Assembly: GCA_905215965.1 (NCBI GenBank) | Contig: CAJMSD010000010.1 | Coordinates: 45,293 to 109,292, forward strand | Reading direction: 5' to 3' | Source: an uncultured bacterium | GTDB lineage: Bacteria; Bacillota; Clostridia; Oscillospirales; Ruminococcaceae | DNA length: 64,000 bases | Part shown: in pieces, positions 1-8,883 of the stretch | How positions within the stretch are numbered: position 1 is the first letter of the stretch | How the letters are laid out: every line of letters starts with the position of its first letter | Translations under genes and position numbers: made by a program | Notes under the pieces: generated by a model | Database searches by the model: none | What the model was told of the DNA's origin: nothing | What the model saw: only the letters and a program-made list of their open reading frames with translations

Positions 1-121
1 TTCCGTCGGTAAGCTCGTCCTCGTCCCCGGCAGTAACCGCCTGCGCAGCAGCCGGGAGCACAAGCGCGGAAGCTGCTATTACCGAGGATATGACAGAAAT
101 TATATTTTTGATCTTAATCAT
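1..121 (-). CDS. Secreted protein, N-terminal fragment (runs off window)
   Basis: The first 40 codons of a minus-strand gene are present and the rest lies outside the window. The translation begins with a short basic start followed by a hydrophobic stretch and an Ala-rich region ending near AAAQAVTA, which is a typical Sec signal peptide; acidic residues (GDEDELTDG) follow. Its ATG overlaps the stop of the upstream LRR gene (ATGATTAA, 114-121), so the two are probably translationally coupled. The mature domain cannot be identified from this fragment. Confidence 0.75.
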   Translation of the reverse strand, partial: MIKIKNIISVISSVIAASALVLPAAAQAVTAGDEDELTDG

Positions 122-2255
122 TTTTGCTCTCCTTCTGCTTGGCCGATTTTTTCTTTTTGACCGCCTTGCCGGTAAAAATTCCAATCAGCGCAAGGACAGC
201 TGCTCCGAGGATAGCGGCCATGGCATACAGAAAAGTCTTATCAAAATTTTTTCCGAACAATTCTACCGAATCCGTGACACACTCTATACCATTATAATCG
301 CAGTATTTAAATGCAAGCGAATCCTTGTCCGCATAAATTTTGAAGCCTTTTATTACCTTATCGGTTATCTCCTCGCCGTCTTCGCTTTCCTCAGCATTTT
401 CATCAACCTCAACGTCTTCATTATCCTCAACAGCTTCGTCCGTCTCGTCGGCATAAGTAAAGCCGAGAGCATAATCGCCGATGGTTTCAACATTGTTATA
501 AAGTCTTACGCTCTTGAGCGAAGTACAGTCATAAAAGGCGTTATTGCCGATCGTTTTTAAATTCTTTGAAAGCTTCACTTTTTTCAGCGATGTACAATTT
601 TCAAAAGCATAGTTGTTGATAATTTCAACGTCCGAGAGATCAAGCTCCTCAATGCTGCCGCAGTCACAAAAAGCGGAAACGGCTATTTCTTTGACTGTTG
701 ACGGAGCAGTAAATTTCTTATTGGTATTTCCTGTCGGATACATAACAAGGAGCGTTTTATCCTTATTGTAAAGGATTCCGTTTTCCGAGGAGAAATTTCC
801 GCCCTCAGCGCTGCTCATGCTTATTTCCTTAAGGGAAGTACAATAGAAAAACGGTTCTTCTCCAATGGTTTCGCATGAACCGGGAATCACGACAGATTCA
901 AGAGCAGAGCATTCGGAAAACGCTTTGTCTCCTATGGAATGAACGCTGTCGGGAATAACGATGCTTTTAAGAGACTGGCAGTAACGGAACGCCATATCGC
1001 CGATAGTTTCAACCGTATCGGGAAGATTGATCTCTGCCGCGCTGATTCCGGAAAAAGCTCCGTCGTAAATTCTCGTAACTGCGATCCCGTCAAATTCGGC
1101 AGGAACATCTACAACAGATTCCGCCGAAGAACAGCTGATTATCGCTATTCCGCCGTCTATTTCGGCATACGCATAATCATCGCTTGTTTTTACGTCAAGC
1201 TTTGCAAATTCCTCAGCCTGTTCCGCATATTCGGGGGTATAGAATTTAAAATCATTTTTGTATTCGTAATCCGTATCCGAGTCCGTTGCGTATGCGGAAG
1301 CCGCAGAATTTGCTTCGCCGATGATAATAAAGCCGTCGATAGGATTAAGATTGGAATCATATCCGAAAGCGCAGTAGCCTATATCGGAAACGGAAGCAGG
1401 AATGCGTATGCTTTCAAGCGCAGTTCCCGCAAAGGCATTCTGACCGACATAAGTTAAGGATTCGGGAAGAGTTATCTCTGCCAAGTTCGCGCAGCCTGCA
1501 AAAGCCGCTTCATTTACCATAAGAAGCGAATCGGGAAGTTTCACATCGGAAAGCAAGGTGCAGCCGGCAAAACACATAACACTCACGGCATCAAGCTGTG
1601 TTCCGCTGAGATCGGCTTTCGTAAGCATCAAATTATAGCTGACTGCATGACGGTCAAGCTCCGACAGCGACGAAGGAAAAATTATTTCTTCCAGCTGTGT
1701 ATCGCAGAACGCGGCAATTCCCAGAGCGCTGACCGTATCGGGAATAGTAAAGCTGCTTCCCTTTTTACTTATAGGATAGCACAAAAGCTTTGACATATCC
1801 TTGCTGTACAGTATTCCGTCCTTTGCGCAGTATTCGCTGTTATCGCCGGCTACAATAAATTCAGTAAGATTTTTACAGTCCATAAACGGATTTTCACCGG
1901 CGATATACTCAATAGAAGCAGGTATTTCTATCGAGCTCATTGATGCATGAAGGAACGCGGACGCGCCTATCTCGGAAACAGTTATTCCGTCGAGCTTGTC
2001 GGGAACAACTATTTTTTCGTCGCTTCCGGAATAAGCTGTAATACGAGCTTTGCCGTCAATAGTAAGCGAATATTCATAATCGCCCGAAACGATAGTTTCA
2101 TCATCGTCGGAATTATCGTCCTCGGTTATCAAATTGCCTTCCACGTCCTCATAAGCCGTGTCATTTTCGGCATAGGAAGCCAAAGTCATTGACGGCACAG
2201 CCGTGCAAATAAGCAGACTCATTATAAATGCGGCTGTCTTTTTATACTTAAACAT
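114..2255 (-). CDS. BspA-type leucine-rich-repeat surface protein with C-terminal membrane anchor
   Basis: 713 aa. The N-terminal signal peptide spans about residues 1-29 (MFKYKKTAAFIMSLLICTAV start). The body consists of many LRR_5 repeats with motifs such as IGASAFLHASMSSIEIPASI, IGDKAFSECSALESVVIPGS and IGNNAFYDCTSLKSVRL, in two blocks separated near residue 345. An acidic tract (about residues 605-635) precedes a single transmembrane helix (about 672-695) and a Lys-rich cytoplasmic tail, so the protein is probably exported and membrane anchored. LRR_5 proteins are often adhesins or binding modules; the ligand is unknown. It overlaps the next secreted gene by 8 bp, suggesting one operon. 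The family call is firm and the function is not. Confidence 0.85.
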   Translation of the reverse strand: MFKYKKTAAFIMSLLICTAVPSMTLASYAENDTAYEDVEGNLITEDDNSDDDETIVSGDYEYSLTIDGKARITAYSGSDEKIVVPDKLDGITVSEIGASAFLHASMSSIEIPASIEYIAGENPFMDCKNLTEFIVAGDNSEYCAKDGILYSKDMSKLLCYPISKKGSSFTIPDTVSALGIAAFCDTQLEEIIFPSSLSELDRHAVSYNLMLTKADLSGTQLDAVSVMCFAGCTLLSDVKLPDSLLMVNEAAFAGCANLAEITLPESLTYVGQNAFAGTALESIRIPASVSDIGYCAFGYDSNLNPIDGFIIIGEANSAASAYATDSDTDYEYKNDFKFYTPEYAEQAEEFAKLDVKTSDDYAYAEIDGGIAIISCSSAESVVDVPAEFDGIAVTRIYDGAFSGISAAEINLPDTVETIGDMAFRYCQSLKSIVIPDSVHSIGDKAFSECSALESVVIPGSCETIGEEPFFYCTSLKEISMSSAEGGNFSSENGILYNKDKTLLVMYPTGNTNKKFTAPSTVKEIAVSAFCDCGSIEELDLSDVEIINNYAFENCTSLKKVKLSKNLKTIGNNAFYDCTSLKSVRLYNNVETIGDYALGFTYADETDEAVEDNEDVEVDENAEESEDGEEITDKVIKGFKIYADKDSLAFKYCDYNGIECVTDSVELFGKNFDKTFLYAMAAILGAAVLALIGIFTGKAVKKKKSAKQKESKND

Positions 2256-2408
2256 AATTTTATACCCTCTCTGTTAAAATTAGAGCGTGTTGACGCTATC
2301 CGAAATGTTTGCAAAACGTGCGCTGCGTGATAGTGTCGACACGCTTATTATATCATACATCTTATATAATTTCAATAAATTTCACACGTTTTTCGCTTAA
2401 TATTCATT
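2256..2408. other. Intergenic upstream region of LRR gene
   Basis: Non-coding stretch upstream of the minus-strand LRR gene. It contains an imperfect inverted repeat around 2284-2345 (GTGTTGACGCTATC against GATAGTGTCGACACGC, roughly 2286-2344), which could be an operator or leader hairpin. I see no convincing ORF. The rest of the gap up to 2573 is occupied by the large palindromic element listed separately. Confidence 0.4.
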
Positions 2409-2577
2409 CTTAGAACCCGTTTTCACAAGATCAGTGTGCGGATTTTCGACAAGGTATTGTAGATGACAAGAAAAAAGTCCGAAGGCATACTTTCGTATGA
2501 CAAGGACTTTTAACGAAGTCAGCGACAAAAAGTTGTCGAAAAGACGTGTGCTGTAGCTTGTGAAAACAGGTTCTTAG
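2409..2577. repeat. ~169-bp imperfect palindromic repeat element
   Basis: The left end CTTAGAACCCGTTTTCACAAG is mirrored at the right end by CTTGTGAAAACAGGTTCTTAG. Inner segments also pair: CAGTGTGCG with CGTGTGCTG, TTTTCGACAA with TTGTCGAAAA, AAAAGTCC with GGACTTTT, and a central GCATAC-TTTC-GTATG. The whole element can fold as one long interrupted hairpin. Its right end contains the stop codon of the neighbouring membrane-protein gene (TAA at 2576-2574). A related short copy begins at 49535. It is probably a non-autonomous palindromic repeat (MITE-like); a transcript-end function is also possible. Confidence 0.6.
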
Positions 2578-4265
2578 TCACTGACAGACGACATTACTCT
2601 TACGCTCATATCTATCATTGAACCGTCAGGACACGAAAGTACGTCGTCGTCCTTAACGTCCTCAAATACTCTTTTTTCACCGTCAGCCGTACACAAAACG
2701 ACGTCAAAAGTATTGGGCAAAATCGACTCAACAGTTACGCTTTCGGCGCACAAAGCTTCGTCTACGTTACCGATAACCATAAGCTGATAATTCTCGGGCG
2801 AACGCATACAAACCGTTTTCTTTTCTTTTTCAAGCTCTGCCGCTTCAGATACATAGACGGACGCCGGCGTGTCGTCATATATTCTGATATAATCCAAGGT
2901 ATACGTTTCGAGTAAGTGAATTCCTTGGTTGTCCGGAGCATATATCTGCCAGCCGCCGTCACAGCTGACTATCTCGTCCGATGAAACCGCTTCATCAAAA
3001 TTGCGGTATCTTATCGAAAGCCTGTCATAATGCACTCTCCAGATATTTGTCAGCGCATCGGCAGAAAGGCATACAAAAAACACCGCCGCAGACATGACCG
3101 CAAGGAAAGTAATTCTAACATTTCTGCCTTTAAAAAGCCGATATGCCGCGCAGCTTATCCCGCAAAGAAAAATTATCAGGAAAAGATAGCTGTAGAACGA
3201 TGAAAGATATGATTTCGTGCCTTTTATTGACCAATCTAAATACTGCTTGGACACACTGATTACAATGTTCGGCACAAATATACCGAGAAATGCAATAAAA
3301 AGATTTCCCTTAAAATCGAGCTTTTGGCTGATCTTTCTAACCAGCAAAGCGAATGCCGCGGCAACCAAAAGCGCTTTTATCACACTTGCAGCACTTAAAC
3401 ACTCAATAAAATCACTCATTGATATAGGATTCTCGTCATTTCTGTACAACAGCCCATTTACAGGGAAATACGACAGCGAGTATGTTACAAGAGCTTTCAG
3501 GCTCGTAAAAGGCGTTTTTAAGCAAAGCTCCGTTCCTCCATAATAAGGGGGATAAAAATGTCTCCAAGTAAAGTACACGCCTACATAAGCGGCAGCCGTT
3601 ATTATCTGCGGCACAATTTTAGCAACAGCTGTAAATATGTAACTTAAATAATTCTTATCATCGGTTTTTAATTTCAGCATTGCCGCCGCTCCGTAAAGGA
3701 TCAACGCAGCCACAAACGCTTCATAGATCATGCAGGAAAGAAGAAGAAAAAGACAGCTCAAAAGCGTATCGCGTTTTTTCCCGGTATCAAAGCTTTTCAT
3801 AAAGAAATGCAAAGATAAAAACAGCAGTCCGATCGGCAGCTGATGACAAAAAGCATAGGAGACAAGCAGGTTATGAGAAGGCGTCAGCGATGAAAACGCA
3901 ACGGCTGCAACAGCGCATAAATTTGCAAAGCCCTTATCAATATGACTGCGGACAAAGAGCCACATTGCCCATATATCAAACAAATACGTTGAAAACGAAA
4001 CCAGCTTATAGAACCATATTTTATTTAATATAAACGGAAATCCCAGTAAAAGATGATTCCATAGATGGGAAATTCTGCCCTGCTTTGCAGAGTGTATGGC
4101 ATTCTTCCACAGTTCTCCGCCGCGGACAAGCGTATAGATACGCATATCGTCATGGACTGCCATTATTACAGGATATATTTTATAAAACAGCAGCAGCGCC
4201 GAAAATATAAATGCCGCTGCATAAAGGAATTTTTCTCTCGTCTCTTTTTCCATTAATTTTTTCAT
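2574..4265 (-). CDS. Polytopic membrane protein, GT-C glycosyltransferase-like
   Basis: 563 aa from the ATG at 4265, preceded by GAGGAAAACA; an in-frame TTG 21 nt further upstream lacks a good ribosome site. About ten to twelve hydrophobic segments fill residues 15-405, followed by a soluble C-terminal domain of about 160 residues. The first extracytoplasmic loop carries an acidic pair (VHDDMRIY), as in GT-C-fold transferases, and CMIYEAF in a later segment resembles GtrII-type glucosyltransferases. These proteins move sugars from lipid carriers to cell-surface acceptors. The fold-level call is an inference from topology and two short motifs. The stop codon lies inside the palindromic repeat. 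Confidence 0.5.
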   Translation of the reverse strand: MKKLMEKETREKFLYAAAFIFSALLLFYKIYPVIMAVHDDMRIYTLVRGGELWKNAIHSAKQGRISHLWNHLLLGFPFILNKIWFYKLVSFSTYLFDIWAMWLFVRSHIDKGFANLCAVAAVAFSSLTPSHNLLVSYAFCHQLPIGLLFLSLHFFMKSFDTGKKRDTLLSCLFLLLSCMIYEAFVAALILYGAAAMLKLKTDDKNYLSYIFTAVAKIVPQIITAAAYVGVYFTWRHFYPPYYGGTELCLKTPFTSLKALVTYSLSYFPVNGLLYRNDENPISMSDFIECLSAASVIKALLVAAAFALLVRKISQKLDFKGNLFIAFLGIFVPNIVISVSKQYLDWSIKGTKSYLSSFYSYLFLIIFLCGISCAAYRLFKGRNVRITFLAVMSAAVFFVCLSADALTNIWRVHYDRLSIRYRNFDEAVSSDEIVSCDGGWQIYAPDNQGIHLLETYTLDYIRIYDDTPASVYVSEAAELEKEKKTVCMRSPENYQLMVIGNVDEALCAESVTVESILPNTFDVVLCTADGEKRVFEDVKDDDVLSCPDGSMIDMSVRVMSSVSD

Positions 4266-4405
4266 TGTTTTCCTCTTTTCACGCAAAACACATTATTTAT
4301 ATTGCACAACTTTTAACGCTGTCAATGACTTTGATAAAGAATCAAAGATTGTTCACACCAAATTATTATATCACAGCCAATATTTACTGTCAAGCCGAGG
4401 AAAAC

Positions 4406-4675
4406 TCACCTTACTTCGAACGAAATGCTGCCTTCAGGAGGAATAATTTTAACGCGTATATTTTCAATGTATACATACCTGCCCTTTTCGATCTGAAGCA
4501 GCATATCGTCAATATCGCGCTCCGTACCCTCCGCTTCCATTTCGACCGTTCCGTCGGAGCAATTCCGCACCCAGCCTGTAACTCCGAAGCTGCGGGCAGA
4601 ATAATATGCTCTGTATCGGAAGCCTACGCCCTGAACCGTTCCGTAAAAAATATAATGCTTTCTTATTTTTCCCAT
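4406..4675 (-). CDS. acyP: Acylphosphatase
   Basis: 89 aa, the usual length for the family. Both diagnostic motifs are present: GTVQGVGFRYR (about residues 13-23), with the phosphate-binding loop and catalytic Arg, and GWVRNCSDGTVEME (about 35-47), with the catalytic Asn. Acylphosphatases hydrolyse carboxyl-phosphate bonds in small acyl phosphates such as acetyl or carbamoyl phosphate in the cytoplasm. The gene stands alone between two longer genes, and its physiological substrate cannot be read from context. Confidence 0.93.
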   Translation of the reverse strand: MGKIRKHYIFYGTVQGVGFRYRAYYSARSFGVTGWVRNCSDGTVEMEAEGTERDIDDMLLQIEKGRYVYIENIRVKIIPPEGSISFEVR

Positions 4676-4892
4676 AACCTTTCCCTCTTTTCGATTCCTT
4701 ATACATATATTATAGTCAAATTTGATATTTATGTAAATACTGCTTTGCCGTATATTTCATTATTTTCACAAATTAATGGAAATTTATCAAAACAGTTGAC
4801 GTTGTAAAAATAACGTGTTATAATGTTTCTGTAATGTAAAAAACTGTAGAATGGCAGCGTTTCTGCATAAACTTATTTTTTTGGAGGCAAAA

Positions 4893-6473
4893 ATGGCAAA
4901 TAAAGATGATCGTTACATAAATGTAACATTAAAAAATGAAGACGACGAAAAAGGCGAAGTCATCATATCATTCTCCGGTATATGGAAGCAATTAAAGAAA
5001 TATTTCGTTATCTGGATTGTTGCTGCGGTTGTTATATTGGCGCTGACTCTCGGTATGTCCGCCTTTTCAACGCTCAAAAACAAGCCCCGTCTAACAGCGC
5101 TGATAAGCTTTACTTATCCCGGCATAGAAAAAGGTCTCGATCCCGCAGGACAGGAATTTGACGTTTACAGCATTAAAAATCCTGTTGTTATCGAGGACGC
5201 TCTTACTCAGCTCGGCTATTCGCTCGAAGATCTTGAAGACATAAGACAAGGTATTACGATCGAGGGTATCATACCTCATGACGCGGCCGATAAACTTGCG
5301 GTTTATCAAAGCATTTACCTTGGCGATTCAAACGCGATACTCTCGGCGGCTCAGGAGATGCTTGAAGTTTCCTACAATCCGTCTCAGTATAAGGTATACT
5401 TCGATTACGATAATACCGGATATAGTTCGTCTCAGGCAGTTCAGGTATTCAATAAGGTGCTTGAATGCTACCGCGATTACTTCTTCAATGCCTACGGATA
5501 TAACAAGGCTCTCGGCAGCGCAGTAACTGCTGTAAATTACGAAGATTACGATTACACCGAAGCTCTTGACGTTTTCGATTCTTCTCTTTCAAATATGAAA
5601 AATTACGTAAGAGAGCTTTCAAATGACGATACTACGCATTTCCGCTCTGTAGAAACAGGCTTTACCTTCGATGATCTCTATCAGGCACTGAAAACAGTTG
5701 AAAGCATCGATCTTGACAAAATTTCTTCCTACATTACGGTAAACAATCTTACCAAAGACAAAGAAGAATCGATCGCTTATTACGAATACAGAATAAGCTC
5801 GCTGACACGTACAAAAGCCGAGCTTGAAGAAAATCTTTCTTCTGTACTTGCTTCGATCGAGGCATACGAAAAGGATACCGTTCTTATTCTTGGAAACGGA
5901 ACCGACAGCACAGACGCTCAGATCTCTCAGGGTTCACAAAAATATGACAATCTCTTTACTCAGAAAGAAAATATTCAGGCTGATCTTTCCGAAACAAAGC
6001 AAAGAATAAACTTCTATAACGAAAAACTTGTTTCACTCAAAAATAATCCTATAGGCTCTGACGAAAAATGCGAAAAGGTTGAGGAAGATTTTATCAAACT
6101 GAACGAAAAGATCAACGAGCTTATCAAAAATGTAGAGCTTACCGCTACAGAGTATTATGAAACCGTTGCTTTTGCAAATGCATATAATATTCTCGTGCCT
6201 GCAACTTCATCTGCATCGAAGAGCATATTCAATGTGATCGACAATGCAAAGCTTCACATTGTTATCTTTGAAGCTCTCGCATTTATCGTTTACTTCGGAG
6301 CAGCCTTTGTTCTTTCGATTATTGCCGAAAGCAAGAAAAAGGCTAAGGCGTTGGAAACAGACAACGGCAACAATGACGATGATAATGATAATGACGACAA
6401 CAGTGACGATGACAAGTCTGAGGACAGGAACGAATCTAAAAAGACTGAAAAATCCGAGAAATCAAAAAAATAA
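4893..6473 (+). CDS. Wzz/chain-length-determinant-like membrane protein
   Basis: 526 aa from the ATG at 4893 with GGAGG 7 nt upstream; an earlier in-frame ATG at 4851 has no ribosome site. A cytoplasmic N-terminus leads to a transmembrane helix (about residues 38-60), a long extracytoplasmic region with predicted coiled coil (about 290-410), and a second helix (about 455-480). The Lys/Asp/Glu-rich tail is very acidic (about 490-520). The two-helix layout with a coiled-coil periplasm-side domain matches Wzz/CapA-like regulators of polysaccharide length. No kinase domain or polysaccharide cluster lies next to it, so the role is tentative. Confidence 0.55.
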   Translation: MANKDDRYINVTLKNEDDEKGEVIISFSGIWKQLKKYFVIWIVAAVVILALTLGMSAFSTLKNKPRLTALISFTYPGIEKGLDPAGQEFDVYSIKNPVVIEDALTQLGYSLEDLEDIRQGITIEGIIPHDAADKLAVYQSIYLGDSNAILSAAQEMLEVSYNPSQYKVYFDYDNTGYSSSQAVQVFNKVLECYRDYFFNAYGYNKALGSAVTAVNYEDYDYTEALDVFDSSLSNMKNYVRELSNDDTTHFRSVETGFTFDDLYQALKTVESIDLDKISSYITVNNLTKDKEESIAYYEYRISSLTRTKAELEENLSSVLASIEAYEKDTVLILGNGTDSTDAQISQGSQKYDNLFTQKENIQADLSETKQRINFYNEKLVSLKNNPIGSDEKCEKVEEDFIKLNEKINELIKNVELTATEYYETVAFANAYNILVPATSSASKSIFNVIDNAKLHIVIFEALAFIVYFGAAFVLSIIAESKKKAKALETDNGNNDDDNDNDDNSDDDKSEDRNESKKTEKSEKSKK

Positions 6474-6476
6474 CAT

Positions 6477-6517
6477 GATAACAAAATCGTCCGCATAATG
6501 CGGACGATTTTGTTATC
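6477..6517. terminator. Bidirectional hairpin terminator
   Basis: A perfect 19-bp stem, GATAACAAAATCGTCCGCA and its complement, closes a TAA loop. It sits between the convergent ends of the Wzz-like gene (ends 6473) and the CPBP-family gene (ends 6541). The A/T-rich stem base gives a T-run on both strands. Confidence 0.85.
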
Positions 6518-6540
6518 ATCAACCATATAGACGCTCATCA

Positions 6541-7407
6541 TTAAGAACGAGAATCTCTCCTTTTTCTGATGCTTAACGTCAATAACACAATAAAGAATAC
6601 AACTCCTATCGCTATTGCCGGTATCTCTCCGATGCAGACCGATTTAAAGGGATCCTGTGCGGATTCTTGTGCAAGAGTGGGAAAAAGAATTATATTTATC
6701 GCTCCTACCAGCGAACTCGTAAACGAACGGCACAATGCGGCAGGATATACCGAACCCGATCTCTTCGTCAAATACGTCAGAAAGCTTCCAAAAAATATAC
6801 AGCTTATACACGTAACTATAATTCCGCCGTATGGATAGCTGCCGTATTCCTTGCCGAATTTCAATCCCGTCACTATCATGGGAACATTCCACATTCCCCA
6901 GATAACTCCGCTTATGAGCAGAGCGGCAGGCATTCCGAAAAGCTCTTCAAGCTTTGGGGTAAGATATCCTCTCCAGCCAAGCTCCTCGCCCAATGACGCA
7001 TACGCGAACAAAAACGCCGAAATTATAGAAAACAATATCGAAGTTATCAGCGGAACTATATTATCTCCGTTTACATGATCGCCCAGCTTATAATCTTCCG
7101 TGTACTTATTTATATAGATAACAGACGATATTATTCCTACAACTATGGGATATACAAGACTTAATGCATAACAGCCCGCTCCCCTTTTGAAATTTCCCCG
7201 AAGATACGATGCCTTAACTCCCTCTTTCGTTATGAGCCTTACGGCAATACTTGCCAAAGCAGGTATCAGCATAGTTATAACAGTAAGAAACGTACCTATC
7301 TCCGCTGCATCGTCGATAAAGCCGAAATATATTATATATACCGGCAGATACGCTATCGCAATGAACATTAATATCCTTATAAGGAGCATTTTCTTATCAC
7401 TTTTCAA
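6541..7407 (-). CDS. CPBP (Abi/CAAX) family intramembrane protein, active-site His missing
   Basis: 288 aa, six to eight transmembrane segments. The family's first motif is intact (SLGEELGWRGYL, EExxxR). In the second motif, where WHxP is usual, this protein has WNVPM; in the third, where HxxxN is usual, it has LCRSFTSS. Both metal-binding histidines of active CPBP proteases therefore appear to be replaced. The TTG at 7407 has AAGGAG at good spacing and overlaps the permease stop by 11 bp; ATG 7389 is the alternative. It is the last gene of the GntR/ABC operon, where CPBP proteins are often linked to peptide immunity or export. The family call is firm and catalytic activity is doubtful. Confidence 0.8.
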   Translation of the reverse strand: MKSDKKMLLIRILMFIAIAYLPVYIIYFGFIDDAAEIGTFLTVITMLIPALASIAVRLITKEGVKASYLRGNFKRGAGCYALSLVYPIVVGIISSVIYINKYTEDYKLGDHVNGDNIVPLITSILFSIISAFLFAYASLGEELGWRGYLTPKLEELFGMPAALLISGVIWGMWNVPMIVTGLKFGKEYGSYPYGGIIVTCISCIFFGSFLTYLTKRSGSVYPAALCRSFTSSLVGAINIILFPTLAQESAQDPFKSVCIGEIPAIAIGVVFFIVLLTLSIRKRRDSRS

Positions 7408-8137
7408 AATTCTCAGCTCCTTTCAGGTAAAACGAACACGATGTCCTGTAAGATAAATAGTAAACTGCAAGCACAAGATACGGAGCAATAGACAGCACAA
7501 ACAGCGTTGTATCCGAAAGGCCCTTGCCCGAGAGCAAATTCATAATGCGGTCGAAGAAATGGTCAAGGCTGCCGAAAACAGACAAATCGCCGAAAAGAGC
7601 ATAAACGATCGCCACTGAAATTATCACCAGAAACAGCAAAGCTTTGATATTGCTTCCGTTTTTGAATCCGAACCGCACTATAAAAGGGAACTCCAAAGCG
7701 TGCAGGAACAATACCAAGAAAAACATCACTGCATTCATGACTGCGCACAAAGGAACGACCGATTCAACTTTATACACAAATTCGTACAATGCGGCGCTGA
7801 GCATACAAAATGCCTGAAGCACAAAATAAATTATAAATGCCATAAGATATTTTGCACCGATCTGTCCTTTGACAAGCTTAGGAGACGAACTTATAAAGTA
7901 AGCCCATTTTTTGTTTTCGTCCGTTTCAAAATTATTCGGGATCATCATGAAAACAAGAAAAAAAACGTAAAAGAACATCATTATCATAAAAAGAGGCATA
8001 AACATTTCTGTTGTCTCTGCGTTTTCGGAATTGCTTTTGACTAAAAGCATCATCATCGGCATTATTAAATATATAACAAATATATACATCAGATTCTTTT
8101 TATTTATGATCAACTCTTTATACAGCAGACCTGCCAT
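7397..8137 (-). CDS. ABC-2 type transporter permease
   Basis: 246 aa with six predicted membrane helices and the ABC-2 membrane topology (paired helices, short loops, start MAGLLYKELI). The ATG at 8137 overlaps the previous permease stop by one base (TAATG) and follows GGAGGGAAAAATA. It is the second permease of an exporter whose ATPase is encoded at 8883-9761, and the two permeases probably form a heterodimer. The substrate is unknown; YtrA-GntR-controlled exporters of this layout commonly respond to cell-envelope antibiotics or peptides. Confidence 0.8.
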   Translation of the reverse strand: MAGLLYKELIINKKNLMYIFVIYLIMPMMMLLVKSNSENAETTEMFMPLFMIMMFFYVFFLVFMMIPNNFETDENKKWAYFISSSPKLVKGQIGAKYLMAFIIYFVLQAFCMLSAALYEFVYKVESVVPLCAVMNAVMFFLVLFLHALEFPFIVRFGFKNGSNIKALLFLVIISVAIVYALFGDLSVFGSLDHFFDRIMNLLSGKGLSDTTLFVLSIAPYLVLAVYYLSYRTSCSFYLKGAENFEK

Positions 8138-8883
8138 TATTTTTCCCTCCTTTTAAGCGCTTTTACAGCAAGGAACCAGCTTATTACTGCTGCTGCCAAA
8201 GCGGCAAATACAAAAATCAGACGCAGTTCTCCCAACATACCCTTTACCTTATTAAACAAAGGAACCACATACTTTTCTATCAGCTCGTCGTCGTTTTCTG
8301 CCTTATGCTTCGAGATAAATCTCATCGCAGACAAAACCAGAACTGCATATATCACCGAAAAGAATATCGTTATACGCGCCGAAACTGCTCCCGATGTTTT
8401 ATATTTGAACAGCATGGGTATCTGCACCATGCTTATGACAAGTGAAAACGCTGCGACCAGCATCATATTTCCAAAAACCTTTAGATCCATCGGTCTGTCT
8501 GCAAGAGCGCCGATCATTGCGGCATAAATAATACTCAGTATAACTCCGATAACAAATGATATGCCTAAAAACAGGAATTTTTCTCCTGCAATTTCCTTTT
8601 CGCTTAACGGGAGAGTATATCCGAACCTGTTCCACTTGCATTTATAATCGGATGCAATTACTCCGCAGTCCGCACACAATACCAGTATTACAACTAATTC
8701 CGCTGCATAAGTAAATATGTAATAAAGAACAGGCTTGGCGGTTGCGCTGAACTGCTTCAGATTCCCGCACCGCAGGCTCACCATGCAGAGTATTCCCAGT
8801 ATCATGAAAAACAGCAGCGCAAAAGGATTTATGATATAAGCCCTTTTGCGGAGACATAACTCTCTATAGAGCATTCCTCTCAT
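8137..8883 (-). CDS. ABC-2 type transporter permease
   Basis: 248 aa from the ATG at 8883, which overlaps the ATPase stop (TAATG) and has AAGGAG 8 nt upstream; a GTG at 8892 is a weaker alternative. Six predicted membrane helices are visible, including the segments FALLFFMILGILCMVSL near the N-terminus and LIFVFAALAAAVISWFLA at the C-terminus. The start MRGMLYRELC resembles that of the neighbouring permease, supporting a duplicated pair. It acts with the ATPase and second permease as an exporter of unknown substrate. Confidence 0.8.
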   Translation of the reverse strand: MRGMLYRELCLRKRAYIINPFALLFFMILGILCMVSLRCGNLKQFSATAKPVLYYIFTYAAELVVILVLCADCGVIASDYKCKWNRFGYTLPLSEKEIAGEKFLFLGISFVIGVILSIIYAAMIGALADRPMDLKVFGNMMLVAAFSLVISMVQIPMLFKYKTSGAVSARITIFFSVIYAVLVLSAMRFISKHKAENDDELIEKYVVPLFNKVKGMLGELRLIFVFAALAAAVISWFLAVKALKRREK

